This document shows, piece after piece, positions 15,101 to 25,500 of a stretch of 64,000 nt of DNA. The stretch covers positions 19,063,079-19,127,078 of the forward strand of contig OX421495.1 in the NCBI GenBank assembly GCA_949126835.1. Direction: 5' to 3'. The notes below the pieces were generated by a model, which made no database searches, was not told the DNA's origin, and saw nothing but the letters and a program-made list of their open reading frames with translations. A program made the position numbers and the translations under genes. Numbering within the stretch: position 1 is the first letter of the stretch; each line of letters opens with the position of its first letter. This DNA is from Anisus vortex. Lineage: Eukaryota > Mollusca > Gastropoda > Planorbidae.

Positions 15101-18100
15101 TAAAACACTGTCCACGCTTCATGCCTTAACACATTGACCATATTTTACTTCTTATCAGATTTTGTTCATCTTTCTATCTATTAGTATGTAATGACAAAAT
15201 GCTAGATCTTTAATTACAGTATTAGATTAATAATGAACAACAACAATAAAAGCAAGAATTGAGATGGGTGGGGAAAGGAAAAGACAAGGGTGAAAGAGGA
15301 TCCATTTTTTTTTGGAAATCAAATATATCATATTTCTGTAATTAAAAGATTTTACACTGATATCATATTATTATTAGTCCCGTCCTTGGTCATAAATAAG
15401 GCTAGTAAAGAGAAACATGGTGAAAATGGTGGAATAAATTAACCACTAACACTGTTGTGACAATCAGCCTAAAGACTGATGAAACGTAGGCTGGATATTA
15501 TTGATATAATGCATGATTAAAATCAGCCATTGTACATAATACACTTTGAATCAAAAATTTTTAATATTTTAAAGCTTTGATTATTATTAAATCTACACTA
15601 ACCAAAGTTTTTTTTACATACAAAGGAAAAAAACATTTTTATGTTAAATTACTCAAACAATTGTTTTTAAATTATAGTAAATTATAGCAATTAAAAAAAA
15701 TTATCTTACCAATTCACCAAAAAATGTTGACCAACTTAACTTTACATGATTTCTTTTTACCAATTTACCTTTTTGCTTTAAAAACCACCCAGCAGTGAGT
15801 AATTAATTTCACAAAATAATATCATAATGAGGTACACAGATTAAGATAAGGGTTTTTCACTTAATTTTAAACTTGGACTAGTGCTTTTAAAAGATAACAT
15901 TTTACACACAAAAATTCCACAACCTGAATCAAGGATTAAGTAATAATGGGTAATTTTCCTTTTTGATCTTAACTTCACAACAAGGAATTTTGCATCTTTT
16001 CTAAGTGTGACTAGTGCTTTTATAAGATAACATTTTACACACAATTCCACAACCTGAATCAAGGATTATGATTAAGTAATAATGGGTAATTTTCCAGCAT
16101 AGATTAAGTAATAATGGGTAATTTTCCTTTTTGATCTTAACTTCACAACAAGGAATTTTGCATCTTTTCTAACTTAGTGTGACTAGTGCTTTTAAAAGAT
16201 AACATTTTACACACAAAAATTCCACAACCTGAATCAAGGATTAAGTAATAATGGGTAATTTTCCTTTTTGATCTTAACTTCACAACAAGGAATTTTGCAT
16301 CTTTTCTAAGTGTGACTAGTGCTTTTAAAAGATAACATTTTACACACAATTCCACAACCTGAATCAAGGATTATGATTAAGTAATAATGGGTAATTTTCC
16401 TTTTTGATCTTAACTTCACAACAAGGAATTTTGCATCTTTTCTAAGTGTGACTAGTGCTTTTAAAAGATAACATTTTACACACAAAAATTCCACAACCTG
16501 AATCAAGGATTAAGTAATAATAAGTAATTTTCCTTTTTGATCTTAACTTCACAACAAGGAATTTACAACTTTTCTAACTTAGTGTGTAGCCATTAACATT
16601 TTGTGTCTGTTAGTAGCCATACCAGTATCACATAGAACCAAAAAAAAAAGCAATGCCCGACTAATCAAATTATGGGAACAACAGATTTCAAATGATACCT
16701 TTTTCAAAAAAAGAAAGACATTTTGTCTCCGATTAACTTTATTGGAACAAAAAAGGTTTACTCAGGTCTGTAATGTTAACCCTTACAGTCCCGGGCGCAT
16801 ATATAGCGGAACTGAAGGCAGCATAGATAGAAGTAGGTCGGTACGGGAAGGGTTAATTCAAAGATAGAAAACTATAACCTGTTATCATACAAAGTAAATT
16901 AAAAACTGCACATATTAACAGAGAAACATGCTAAGGCAGTAATGCTCTATTTGCTAGTTCAGACCACACTGTCAGATGTTTTGGTAATTATCAAATATTT
17001 ATTAATTATTAAATACACAAGTAGGAAAGGCTAACAAATGTACAGATATCTAAAAAGAATTTCAAACAACTAAGGTATGTTTTGTTTTGTTTTTAAAGTA
17101 TGGAAACTTGAATCTTTATATACTTACTATGATGTTTGTCTGCCAATAAAATAAGTGAATTTGATATATCCCGCCTTCTATAAAAACACATTACTTTGGC
17201 TTCAACATTTCCATTCTGAGTCTGTAAATATACACAATTTTAGAATTATTAATAAAGATATTAATCAAGTATTTACAAAAAAAAATTGTATGTTAGTAGA
17301 ATTTGTGTAGGTAGACTAATAAGATTCTATACAAGAGTTGCAAAAACAAGTAATAAAATTATTAATTATATGACAGTTTCATGGGGATCTCAGGTCAAAA
17401 TACTTTTTACATTCCATGACTCAAGTGTGAATTCCATTTTATATAGGCTTTTGGATATTATTAAGATAATTGTAAAGGTTGTTTAAGGCTTTGGCAGACA
17501 AGAATGATCATATAGGGGAATCCTATAATTAAGGATTCAACTAATTATACCAAATATTATGAATTCCAGTTGACAGAACTCAACAAAAGAATTTAAAACC
17601 TATATTAAGAGATTTGCCAGTGCCATTTTTCAGTAAAATCAAAAATACTTTTTTCTTAAAACTTTTTCGGAAAACTTAACTGAATATATTTGGAAACTAT
17701 AAAAAAAAATGGAATGATGATCAATCTTGACATTTAACGAATCCTTAGAAAAATGACATTGAGGGTGAGACTATGCAGCAGTGATGTATGTAAATAGGCT
17801 CAACTCTACTTCACAGATGAAAGAAGATAGAAAGATATTATCATGGGCATCTACCTGGCACTGATAGTTCAAATAGTAATTTGGAAACATTTTATATAGA
17901 AATCCATCCACTCAGCCAGCTTAATTGTCGGCATGTGTTTCCTTAATCTGTGTCACTTTATTTTTTTTAAATGTAAATTTCAAAGCTTCTGCTTGACATT
18001 ACAGATCAAACAACTTTTGACAAGAAAGACAGTAAAAAAAAACAACCAGACAAGATTTTAGAAAATATAATTTCATTAATCCATAATTTTGCTGAGATTG

Positions 18101-21100
18101 CACAATGAAGTGTGAAAAAAAGGATAATTGAACTTAGTGGTATCTTATCCTGTGCATTTAAAAATTCCCAAACTTTTCAAACTTTAAAAACAAAATCCCA
18201 AACCAATTTTCACTGACAGGTGTGAAATTTCTTAATGTTAGCTGACAGCCATATAAGCAGTCCAAATAAAAAAAGTATCAGGATGTTTTTTCAGTTCTTA
18301 TTTAAATCCAAGCCTTGGACTTTTTTCTAAAACCCATATGTACGCTACTATATGTCATAGACGCTCCTTCTATACAGAGGATTATTGCATCCTACACATA
18401 TCCAAGATTTGAGTCAAGTCTTGCATTTTTATTAGGGTTCCAAATTATGTTAGGTTTTTGGTTTTCCTAATGCAGACCTGCCTACCCCCCACTGGACCCA
18501 TGAGGAAGACAGAGGCTAGTTATGTGGGAGATTTTCCAACTGATGAGGGAGATTTAGAGCAGCCTAACAAAAATACATTTTTGTGACGGTACTGGCACCT
18601 TTTTCAATGTGGCGAAAAAATTATTACTTTTCTTGTATTTTAACGTTTATTTATTAATTTATTATACTATTAATTTGTTAAAATTGAATTATTTTAAAAT
18701 TGCGCGCAATAAGAATTAAAATATAAAATGCAAAACTGCCTTAAAAGTTAGGCAATCAATCACTGAGTACCGGCACCTATTTTTTTTACAAAAAAAGCAC
18801 TGATTATAATTATACACAAACTATTGTGACAGAGACTATACTATTATTAATGAAAACCAATATTACCATATTGATAAGTACTAATGTAGAGATGTTTAAG
18901 AAAAGTGATCATTGGTCTTATTAAATACTACTCTTTAATTATTTTGTTTATTAAATAAGAGGGCTCTTTATTTATTTATAGGCCTATTGGCCTATTATCT
19001 TTTTTTGAGGTTAGACATAGGCTTATTATGTGACTTGAAATTTTCAAAATAAATGTTAACAATTGTGCTATTTACCAATAGAAGTATATTAAAAAGAGGA
19101 TTCCATTCGTATATAATTTATTAAAATTGGATAACAATGAAATAAAGTTGTGAACTTTTAAGAGAAAAAAACAAACAAAGATTCTTTGAAAGAAGAACAA
19201 CTGAAGCTGATTTATCAGGGTTAAAATAATGTTACCTCCCTTGCTTAACAAACTTCTTAAATACATTTTAATTAATTAATTAGAAACTTTTAGCATCCCT
19301 ATTATAATATAAAATGTACAATTTTAGTTAGTTAAGATGTTTATCTACAAGACAGAAATGTTTTGTACCCATAGTTTATTAATTTACTGCTAAACACAAT
19401 GTGTAAATTCAGAGACTTAAAACCTTTAAACCCCAAGGGTAAACTAAAAAGGGTATATAACAGTATGATATCAAATTGCTTCATAATTCTATTTAGTGCC
19501 AATTGATCAACTGATATAATAGGATGTGTACTCTGTGCCCACTTTAGGGATAGGACTGAAGTAAAGGAGGAGTGGTAGGCTAGGTCGCCAAACACAAAGC
19601 AATACAAGAGAGGCTTACCTTAACACATAGGAGGGGGTGGGGATATTAGCAAGAAAAGCGGGGGAGACAAGATAGGCTTTCTTTAATAAATATTACACAG
19701 GAAAAGTTTGAGGTTGTTTGCAAATGAGAGCGGAATTATTAGTAGGCTACTGGGTATTTAGAGACGTGTGTTGGAAAAAAAAAAAATTTAGGCCAGCTAA
19801 ATTGCTCAAAAACTGAAACAACGAAACTTTTCACAAAAAAGCGGAAGAATTGTAAAGGTGTGCGTAAAAGCGGAAAAAAGGGTTCAAATGCGTAGAACTC
19901 CCGCACAATGCGGGAGAGTAGGCAGGTCTGCTAATGTTTGTTTTCTAGCAAACCATGCCATGCCCAAGTGCCATTTGGAGGAAAGAAAGAGATCTTATAT
20001 ATGCAATTGTTCAGACATCTGGAACAAGAAAAGTGTTTTTATCACTAAGGCTGGTCAAGTATTGCATTAGATTGCTGATGTGTTGTAACGAACCTTGCAG
20101 CTCTTTTCTGAATTTGTTCTAGTTTATTAATGTTTTCTTTAGTTGATGTGTTCCAAGCAGCTGATGCATTTTCTAGTTTAGATCTAATTAGTGTTAGGTA
20201 GCCTTTTATTTTTATGTTCTTGTTACATGTGTAAAAATTACTTTTTATAAAACCTATTTTTTTTTTTGATTTTTAATTTACTTCAACAATTGGATTCGAT
20301 GAAAATGTGTTTGCTTTTAACATTGTAAGTAGTTTATACCCAAGCTTATATTTCTCATATTTATTTTGTTTAAGTTAATTGAGATCCAGTATCACCTGAA
20401 TTGGAATAAAAATGTAATTATCTAACTATCTAACAATACATAAAGTGCTTCCTCCTTAAAATAAGTAAAAACTAGCATTAACTGGGTTCTTACTCTAAAA
20501 AAAAGTACAAAATTGTTAATATTTTTGCAAAATATGTAAAAACACACAAAACAATATACCACATATAGTCACACAAAATTAGCGATGCAACCTATCTACT
20601 TGACACAGCTGTGAATTTTTATTTTTTTTAAAGCACTACTCTGACATAATAGTAAGGATTTAAAGCCAAAGCATATGAGTCACTACCTGAGCACAGACTG
20701 CAATTTCCACCCCTGACTGAGATTGCTCCCTTAGAGCCAGGTTTAAGATAAGTGGTAGCTGGCCATGCATAAATGCAGGCAAGGGTTCCAAAAGTCATCT
20801 TAGCTCATATCTCTGCCAGAGGCTAGCCCAATGACAACCACCTATAGGGCAGTTGCATGTTAGTCTACCTGCCCCATAAGTCTCGGGCCAAATTTAGATT
20901 TGTAGGATCCCTGAGTCTTCTGGGCCTGCCTTGTACCCCTGTAATGTAATCTGGAGGCTTGCCTGCCAAACAGATTTTGTCAGTCTCATGGAGATGCCCC
21001 TACCCAAAGTGAACCTTTCTCTTCAAGGCCACCTTTGAACCTAGACATAAAGATTGTGACTGTATACCCTTCCTGGCCTTACACCATGCCCAGCCCAGGT

Positions 21101-24100
21101 GGCAACAGAGCTTGTTGTGTGGCACCATGGCACCACCACAGGACAAGTCATGAGGCTACCACACATTGCACAAATCACTCTGTCACCCACAGAGATGGGA
21201 GTGGAGGCATAGGGCCACTGCAGTCTCATGCCCACGGGTTTGACCACATCTTTGAGGCTCATGGATACAGACATTATGCAGAACTACCCGAATATGCGTA
21301 GGTTTACATTTTATCTTTCTTTTTTTTTTAAACTTCTGTTGGTCAACTGAGAGCTTTGGAAATAGCTGATCATGAGGCATTCCTGAGTTTAAGAAAAGCT
21401 TAGGATAGACATGAAACACAATGATCTTCTGTATAGAAGGAGCGTCTGTAAGATAATAGCTTGCAAATATCTAAATTCATGTTTTTAGTACTTCTACAAC
21501 CCAAATAGGAAGCATAGAAGAAAAAGTCCGAGTATTAATAGGCTACTGGGTAATTTAGTTCTGTTCTATGTTTTTATAGAGTGTGTTGGTAATGGTAGGC
21601 TGAGGAAGCAATAATGTATGTCTGAGGTAGATTAGCTTGGGGTATTTTAGTAGGCTGTGATCTACTGTTCTGTTTCGTGTGGGTGTGGTCAATGTCTTTA
21701 TATTGGTGGTAGTGTTTTGGTTTATTCTGTTAAATGTGAGTTGAGTGCTTAACTGGTATATCATACATTGTTCTTTGCAATGGAGTAACATCTTAATAAG
21801 GAAATGTAAAATTGTGAGGATTCTAATTCTCAGCAGAAAAGTATTTTTTACTAGCTCAAAACAAACTTTAGAATTTCATTTTTACTTACTTTATTTAACT
21901 CTTCAATACGGCGTATCTGGTATGGTGCTGTCGAGGATGTTTCAAAAAATACATAGTCTGTAAGAAGAAGAAAAAAAGAAATCTTTATATCTTCTTTAGT
22001 GTACAGACAAAAAAAAGGTAACAAACCAAATCAAGTAAACTAAGTAATTGAGTTTTGTGATCAATGATAAATCAAGTTCCAGACCATAAAGGCAAAGTTC
22101 TGGTTCAAAATCTAGGTCAAACTATCATGATGTAATAAAAAGAGTATTGAAGATATCCGTCTACACAACCCTGATGGGAATCTGACACTAGTTGGGGCAA
22201 ACTTAAGGCTGCTGGATATTGTGCTGACCATACAATCACCTAGCAAGCAATGGCCAATTGAAAGTGGTGAGAGCTGCTTTGCTGGCACTACAGATCATAT
22301 TGGTTGAACATGAATACTTTTTTTCTAGAGACAATACTGTAAAAGTATATTTTGCACCAAGCTTAGGCCAACATATTGTGATAACAGCCCTCTAGTACAG
22401 CCATCAGTAATCCCGTAAATTGTGTCAAAATCAAGGATGTTAAACAAAAACCGGAATACCGGATTCTGGTTTTGAAACTGAAAACCGGATTGGATTTTGG
22501 TTTGTTGGTTGGAAGGTAATCATTAATTCAAGTATAAGACCTTTTATTTTTGGTTCTAATGGAAAAATTTATAATAAATAATGTTGGATTTGCACAAAAC
22601 AATTCCTGAAATGCCTTGCTAACACTATTTAGTCTTGCAATAAAAACAACATCAAACCAATTGTTAAGTTAGTTACAATTAACATGAATCTTTTTACTTG
22701 TCTGCTCATCTTTTAGATGTGCGCTGCTCTTCGATGTACGCAATGGAGAAACGCAAACTAGCTCTTCCCTGTGACCCTGAACAAATCGGCTAGACTCCAC
22801 GTCTGTGCTTTATTATTAACTGCACTATTAAATACTCATTCTTTTGATTTGTGCTACGCGAAACCTTTCAATACATTATTTTACAAGTTACCATATATGC
22901 CTCGTCTAATGCTTCTAAATATTATGGTCAACGATAATCAGTAATTTGATTATCACTATTGAAAAATTGAAAGCTATTATCGGTTTTAATCAATTACCGA
23001 TAGCCCAGATCATATTGTATTCACACAAATCAACCCCTTGAATGCCCTGCCAACACTAATTAAGGTTGAAATTTTTTTCAAAAAACCTACAAAACTACGC
23101 ACTTTTGGCTTTTCCGGCCTATGACTTGTGACATTGCGCGGGGGGGGGGGGTGAAACTGAAATCTGGTTTTAAACCGGTTTTATAGAAGCAAAAACTGGT
23201 TTTGGAAAAAAAACGTTTTTAACATCCCTAGTCAAAACATATTTGTTACATTACATAGTTATAGACTAGAAAAGCAGTCAACATATGAGTGGGTCTCAAA
23301 GTGAAAATATAAAAAATTTCCAGGGCACATAAAAAGATTAAAAGTTATGGAAACGCTGGTCTAAATAAAATGCTATTATCTTATGAATAAATATTTATGT
23401 TTAAAGTAAACTACTTAAAAGAGACATATATAGCTCAGAATAACCTCTTAAACAATGGCGTGAACAAGAAAATACATGGGCAGGGAATATAAAACCTTGC
23501 GAAATAGGGAGGCGACGGTGCCCATAACAAAAATAAAGAGTGAGAGGGGGTGGTGGGAAACAATTCTCACTAGAAGGAAGAAAATATGGAAAGAGAATGA
23601 GATAGTATGTATAAAAAAGGCAGATCAGATTATAAGTAATTAAGCAATTTTAAGTCCTAAAATGCACAGGCCCAGGAGAAGAAGACAAATAGTTCAAAAA
23701 TAAATAGGTTTACTTAAAATAGCATATTAAGCACCATTTGCATCATTTGGAATTATTTACATGAATTCCCACAACATTTAGATAAAATCCAGAATAATAG
23801 AAATAGAATGCACTGAGCATGCTATATTATGTGATAGCACGGAAGATGTAGGCTGTTCAAACGACCACCATCCGTTGTTAAAATGACAACCATCGTCTTA
23901 AATATGTAGGCCTACGGGTTCAGATTGCAAACACTGTTTTAAATTTAATTATAATAATATACAATGAATTTCTCAAAGATCAGAAAACCTAGATTGTGGA
24001 CCTTGATTTGAAGGAAGTTGGTAGAAATAGGTAGTAGTGTAATAGGCTACTTCATAAATCATAATTAGAGCTAAAAATATTTAGTGAATGTGTAATAATA

Positions 24101-25309
24101 GTTTATAATAGTAATATGATATTAATATGGTCATGGTCTAAACTTGCATAGAAGGCCTATTATATAAATGTTAGCATAGGGTCATAGGCCTACACAAAAC
24201 TAAATAGTGAAGCTGTGTGATGTAATATAATACAAAAAAGGCAATTAGGCTAATAAAATAATGTAGGCCTAAAGGAGATTAGGCCTAAATCATATGCCTA
24301 GGCAGGCCTATGACTCCTATGACTATACTATGTGATTTCTTCACTGAGTAGCCTTAGTTAACTTAGTAGGCCTACAATTACAATACAAGGTTTCAACTAT
24401 CAACAACTGAATTTTATCTAGACTAGACTAGGCCCTCAAAATTTGAAAAAAAAAGCTTTATAATAAAACCATATAATTTTTTAGTTAAAATTATTTCTAA
24501 TAGCCGATTTTTAGGCGTATATTGAGTTGAAAAAAGTATAAACTTCCAATTCACCCCCCCCCCCTTTTTTTTTTAAATTTGTTTGCCCAAATTGTAAGCC
24601 CCTGCCCCCCAATTAGAGTATCATTCATTACATTTTAGCATGATCTATAATTTTTACACTTTATACTATGGATTTTTATTGAGCATTTGACTACAACAGA
24701 TGTAATTTCCAAAAATGCATTTCTTTTAATCTTATCCTGAAAAATTAGCCTAAATGTTTATTTCACTTCCCCTCCACTGATAAACCACCTCGTCCCCCTT
24801 TTTATTTAGTCAAGAGGCGACATTGTTTTGACAAAATAGTCCCTTTCTACGAGTGTTTATGTTCATTGTTAAATACGAGCATTTCACTATCATACAAAAA
24901 TTGCTAAACACATCCTGTCGTATATCTATTTTCAAAAATGTAAATTCAAGTATTATGTTTAGCAGAAGCTTTTTAGGAAATTAAATGTTTAAAAATCGAA
25001 GCGATCGGTAACCATATCACGCCTCGAATATTGCGCGCTATTAAGTTAAAATGTACACAAAATATACAAAAAGTACTATAATAAAATTCTACATGTGTAA
25101 TTTTTGTAAAATGAATGTGTTTTTTCTACATTTATCACTTTTAAAACTTAAAAAGCATTGCAGAAGAAATTAAACCACGCAAACTTTGCTAAATATTATG
25201 ACGCCGTTCAGCTTGGTTTGTGAGGCATGCATGCCTCTTTTCCTCTTTCAATCAACATGATCATCGGAAATTTTTACTTACCTCCGACTCGGTACATATT
25301 TGCCGACAT
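1..25309 (-). CDS. MTA: Metastasis-associated protein MTA (NuRD subunit), 18 coding exons, 3' end beyond window
   Basis: MTA proteins are nuclear scaffold subunits of the Mi-2/NuRD histone deacetylase complex, binding HDAC1/2 through ELM2-SANT and RBBP4/7 through their C-terminal half. Exons in transcript order: 25309-25282, 21957-21890, 17221-17128, 12611-12579, 6848-6813, 4368-4067, 3947-3824, 3573-3471, 3354-3255, 3037-2849, 2744-2670, 2444-2386, 2296-2208, 2062-1946, 1848-1816, 1092-1031, 933-708, 198-1. All junctions are GT-AG and the phases add up without a break to 645 codons plus 1 nt. Order seen: BAH (about 1-228), ELM2 (about 229-330), SANT (about 331-377), GATA finger CX2C-X17-CX2C (C429, C432, C450, C453), C2H2 finger (C497, C502, H515, H520), then the conserved KTR/RRLCRD region. 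Vertebrate MTA1 is about 715 residues, so roughly 70 residues lie off the left edge. Which vertebrate paralogue is closest cannot be decided; an invertebrate single-copy MTA is likely. Confidence 0.95.
708..1848 (-). CDS. MTA: MTA exons 15-17, C2H2-like finger and RBBP-binding region
   Basis: Exon 15 (1848-1816) encodes [11 protein letters not shown]. Exon 16 (1092-1031) ends with KCTISGCGK, and exon 17 (933-708) opens [16 protein letters not shown]. Joined, they give C-X4-C-X12-H-X4-H, a C2H2-like zinc finger. Exon 17 then reads [17 protein letters not shown] and [19 protein letters not shown], matching the conserved MTA segment that binds RBBP4/7. The exon 16 acceptor is taken as TAG at 1095-1093; a shift by a few bases is possible. 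Confidence 0.88.
1946..2444 (-). CDS. MTA: MTA exons 12-14, GATA-type zinc finger
   Basis: Exon 12 (2444-2386) encodes [19 protein letters not shown]; exon 13 (2296-2208) a low-conservation linker ending RACESCY; exon 14 (2062-1946) [20 protein letters not shown] then [16 protein letters not shown]. The four cysteines C429, C432, C450, C453 make a GATA finger CX2C-X17-CX2C, split by intron 13 between the two cysteine pairs. Confidence 0.94.
2670..3037 (-). CDS. MTA: MTA exons 10-11, SANT domain
   Basis: Exon 10 (3037-2849) reads [18 protein letters not shown], then [20 protein letters not shown], then [14 protein letters not shown]. Exon 11 (2744-2670) continues [20 protein letters not shown] and RYVQQ. 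This is the MTA SANT domain (about residues 331-377), with its aromatic positions W, F, F, W and Y retained. Both exons start and end in phase 0. Confidence 0.95.
3255..3947 (-). CDS. MTA: MTA exons 7-9, end of BAH and ELM2 domain
   Basis: Exon 7 (3947-3824) ends the BAH domain with [19 protein letters not shown] and [12 protein letters not shown]. Exon 8 (3573-3471) carries [17 protein letters not shown] and exon 9 (3354-3255) [29 protein letters not shown]. Together exons 8-9 form most of the ELM2 region that recruits histone deacetylase. Introns are short except that intron 7 holds a 28-bp tandem repeat. Confidence 0.93.
3624..3820. repeat. 28-bp tandem repeat, about 7 copies, in MTA intron 7
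   Basis: The unit reads AAAGAAGTAGACATAGATTA then ACTAGGTC, with single-base differences between copies (GGCATA/GACATA, ATTAACC/ATTAACT). The array nearly fills the intron between exons 7 and 8 and runs right up to the exon 7 donor. Confidence 0.9.
4067..4368 (-). CDS. MTA: MTA exon 6, core of the BAH domain
   Basis: The longest MTA exon seen (302 nt). After an acidic, asparagine-rich insert (a run of six N) it reads [16 protein letters not shown] and [20 protein letters not shown], the most conserved part of the MTA BAH domain. Donor GTACGT at 4066-4061 joins to exon 7, which continues [19 protein letters not shown]. The N-rich insert is lineage specific compared with vertebrate MTA1 as I know it. 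Confidence 0.93.
4369..6812. other. MTA intron 5, no gene seen
   Basis: AT-rich intron between microexon 5 and exon 6. Both strands were read for long open frames, splice-bounded conserved segments and terminal repeats; none is convincing. It contains A- and T-runs and short AT microsatellites only. Confidence 0.6.
6813..6848 (-). CDS. MTA: MTA exon 5, 36-nt acidic microexon
   Basis: Acceptor TTTCAG, donor GTGTGT, phase 1 at both ends. It encodes [11 protein letters not shown] within the acidic insert of the BAH domain. The acceptor is a tandem TTTCAGCAG (NAGNAG type), so splicing could vary by a single codon. Like exon 4, the length is a multiple of three and the exon is an isolated island within large introns (5.7 kb upstream, 2.4 kb downstream). 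Confidence 0.7.
6849..9789. other. MTA intron 4, distal part; no gene, scattered simple sequence
   Basis: Contains (TG)n at about 8728-8743 and 9431-9452, each followed by a similar block ending GATTCTTGTAAGC (8952-8964 and 9543-9555), which suggests an old local duplication. A perfect 13-bp inverted repeat TAAGCGGCGCCTA lies at 8977-8989 and 9105-9117. The C-rich open frame at 7856-8137 has no recognisable protein character. Confidence 0.5.
9790..11985. mobile_element. hAT-like DNA transposon, non-autonomous, 2.2 kb, in MTA intron 4
   Basis: Ends are perfect 19-bp inverted repeats TAGAGATGGGAATCGAACC (9790-9808 and 11967-11985). Flanks TTTCAGGG (9782-9789) and ATTCAGGG (11986-11993) match at 7 of 8 bases, the 8-bp target duplication expected of hAT elements. 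Subterminal DNA is full of GTTCGGGTTCGGTTCGGT motifs on both sides, probable transposase-binding repeats. No transposase frame is preserved. A second element (10185-10730) is inserted inside. Confidence 0.85.
10185..10730. mobile_element. Nested hAT-like MITE, 546 bp, with perfect target duplication
   Basis: Terminal inverted repeats begin TAGAGGTCGACCGAA (left) and TAGAGGCCAACCGAA (right, reverse complement). Both sides are flanked by an identical 8-bp duplication ATACAATT (10177-10184 and 10731-10738). The interior is built of degenerate CCGAAACCGAAA motifs. It was inserted into the 9790-11985 element, so it is younger than that element. Confidence 0.88.
12195..12225. repeat. (TA)n microsatellite
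   Basis: A run of alternating TA with few interruptions in MTA intron 4, downstream of microexon 4 in transcript sense. Confidence 0.8.
12579..12611 (-). CDS. MTA: MTA exon 4, 33-nt acidic microexon
   Basis: Flanked by CAACAG acceptor and GTGTGT donor. It starts and ends in phase 1, so inclusion or skipping keeps frame. In the only open frame it encodes [10 protein letters not shown], fitting the variable acidic loop of the BAH domain, which vertebrate MTAs also fill with glutamate. It is a symmetric cassette and could be alternatively spliced; inclusion is inferred from sequence only. Confidence 0.65.
12706..12974. repeat. 33-bp minisatellite, about 8 near-identical copies, in MTA intron 3
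   Basis: The unit is CAATCATTGCACCAGGGCGG then TGCATGTAAGAAA. Copies are almost identical (one has CATAGC for CATTGC). Each contains TGCACC-AGGGC-GGTGCA, a 6-bp stem with a 5-base loop. Because 33 is divisible by three, open frames run through it on both strands; these are artefacts of the period. The array lies 95-363 bp upstream (transcript sense) of microexon 4. Confidence 0.95.
13350..13468 (+). repeat. SINE family 1, 3' part only
   Basis: Shares GTAAAGGCGGCTGGGCATT, GTGGCCACAGAAACTG and the tail around GGGATACTTTACTT with the full copy at 30333-30573. The tRNA-like head is missing, so this is a truncated copy. Confidence 0.8.
14140..14176. repeat. (GT)n followed by G tract
   Basis: A GTGTGT run passing into a G tract. 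A C tract of about 14 bases lies nearby at 14381-14394. Simple sequence, prone to length errors. Confidence 0.8.
14527..14624. repeat. Tandem duplication of about 48 bp
   Basis: AAAAAATGCTGAAGGAAGAT followed by GTTTTACCGTAATAACGGTTGT appears twice in direct succession with a few substitutions. It lies in MTA intron 3. Confidence 0.75.
15845..16575. repeat. 133-bp tandem repeat, about 5 copies, in MTA intron 3
   Basis: The unit begins AAGATAACATTTTACACAC and includes TTCCACAACCTGAATCAAGG and CTTAACTTCACAACAAGG. Starts at about 15891, 16024, 16196, 16329 and 16465 give spacings of 133, 172, 133 and 136; the 172 spacing holds an extra partial unit. The repeated open frames on the minus strand are by-products of the repeat. 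Confidence 0.92.
17222..20070. other. MTA intron 2, distal part; little recognisable
   Basis: AT-rich, no supported gene. At 18355-18400 a minus-strand fragment (TAGACGCTCCTTCTATACAG) matches the 3' tail shared by SINE family 2 and the LINE at 57860. Other open frames here are short and without protein character. Confidence 0.5.
20075..20268 (-). pseudogene. Non-LTR retrotransposon RT C-terminal fragment
   Basis: The minus strand reads [20 protein letters not shown], then [20 protein letters not shown]. This is the thumb region that follows the RT core of CR1/L2/Jockey-type LINEs (pattern PLLEYAS..W.P...KLE.IQ.RAARF). The same family appears on the plus strand at 39908-40095. Truncated at both ends. 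Confidence 0.8.
20680..21300. other. GC-richer block of unknown nature in MTA intron 2
   Basis: About 600 bp markedly richer in G+C than its surroundings, with overlapping open frames on both strands (21035-21301 plus, 21041-21274 minus). No domain or motif is recognisable and no terminal repeats were seen. A repeat or insertion is more likely than a gene. Confidence 0.3.
21420..21460 (+). repeat. Fragment of the LINE/SINE 3' tail
   Basis: ATCTTCTGTATAGAAGGAGC then GTCTGTAAGATAA matches the tail found at 30245-30308 and 57985-58063. Confidence 0.6.
22142..22322 (+). repeat. SINE family 1, degenerate 3' part
   Basis: Retains weak but collinear similarity to the 3' half of the 30333-30573 copy: AAGGCTGCTGGATATTGTGC, ACCATACAATCACCTAG, and ATGGCCA before the tail. 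Confidence 0.5.
22432..23230. mobile_element. hAT-like non-autonomous element in MTA intron 1, 0.8 kb
   Basis: Left end CAAGGATGTTAAACAAAAAC and right end (reverse complement) TAGGGATGTTAAAAACG are inverted repeats. Flanks GTCAAAAT (22424-22431) and GTCAAAAC (23231-23238) agree at 7 of 8. Subterminal ACCGG and CCGGTTTT repeats resemble the arrangement in the 9790-11985 element. No transposase frame. Confidence 0.75.
23231..25281. other. MTA intron 1, proximal part, no gene seen
   Basis: AT-rich. Notable only for a dense cluster of AGGCCT hexamers, usually as TAGGCCTA, at about 23905-24400, and a C tract followed by T tract at 24555-24576. Confidence 0.5.
25282..25309 (-). CDS. MTA: MTA exon 1 coding part (start codon)
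   Basis: Reads MSANMYRVG plus one base of the next codon, then donor GTAAGT. It joins in phase to exon 2, which gives MYRVGDYVFFE; vertebrate MTA proteins begin almost identically. The chosen ATG at 25309 has G at -3; an in-frame ATG four codons later is a possible alternative start. The 5' UTR boundary upstream of 25310 is not visible. Confidence 0.9.
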
Positions 25310-25500
25310 TTCTGCTCCAAAAATGAATTCACCAATCTTTTTATATATCTTATATTTACGCTGGGTAAATCACATGTCCATAAAGTCACAGAACTGAGTG
25401 AGTCCAACCCCCAATAACCCCCCAACGAGACTGATCACGGAGTCGCCATTTCTCGGACCTACTGTCTTCCTCTTTTTACAAGTGACGTCATTCGTCCTTC
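25310..25500 (-). promoter_or_regulatory. Probable MTA promoter and 5' UTR with CRE and YY1-like motif
   Basis: Immediately upstream of the MTA start codon. A perfect palindromic cAMP-response/ATF element TGACGTCA lies at 25483-25490, and CGCCATTT (YY1-like) at 25443-25450. No TATA box is evident. The transcription start is not determined; the assignment rests on position and motifs only. Confidence 0.45.

Noticed and set aside
15841..16506. Three similar 66-74 codon minus-strand frames
   Set aside because: Shadows of the 133-bp tandem repeat.
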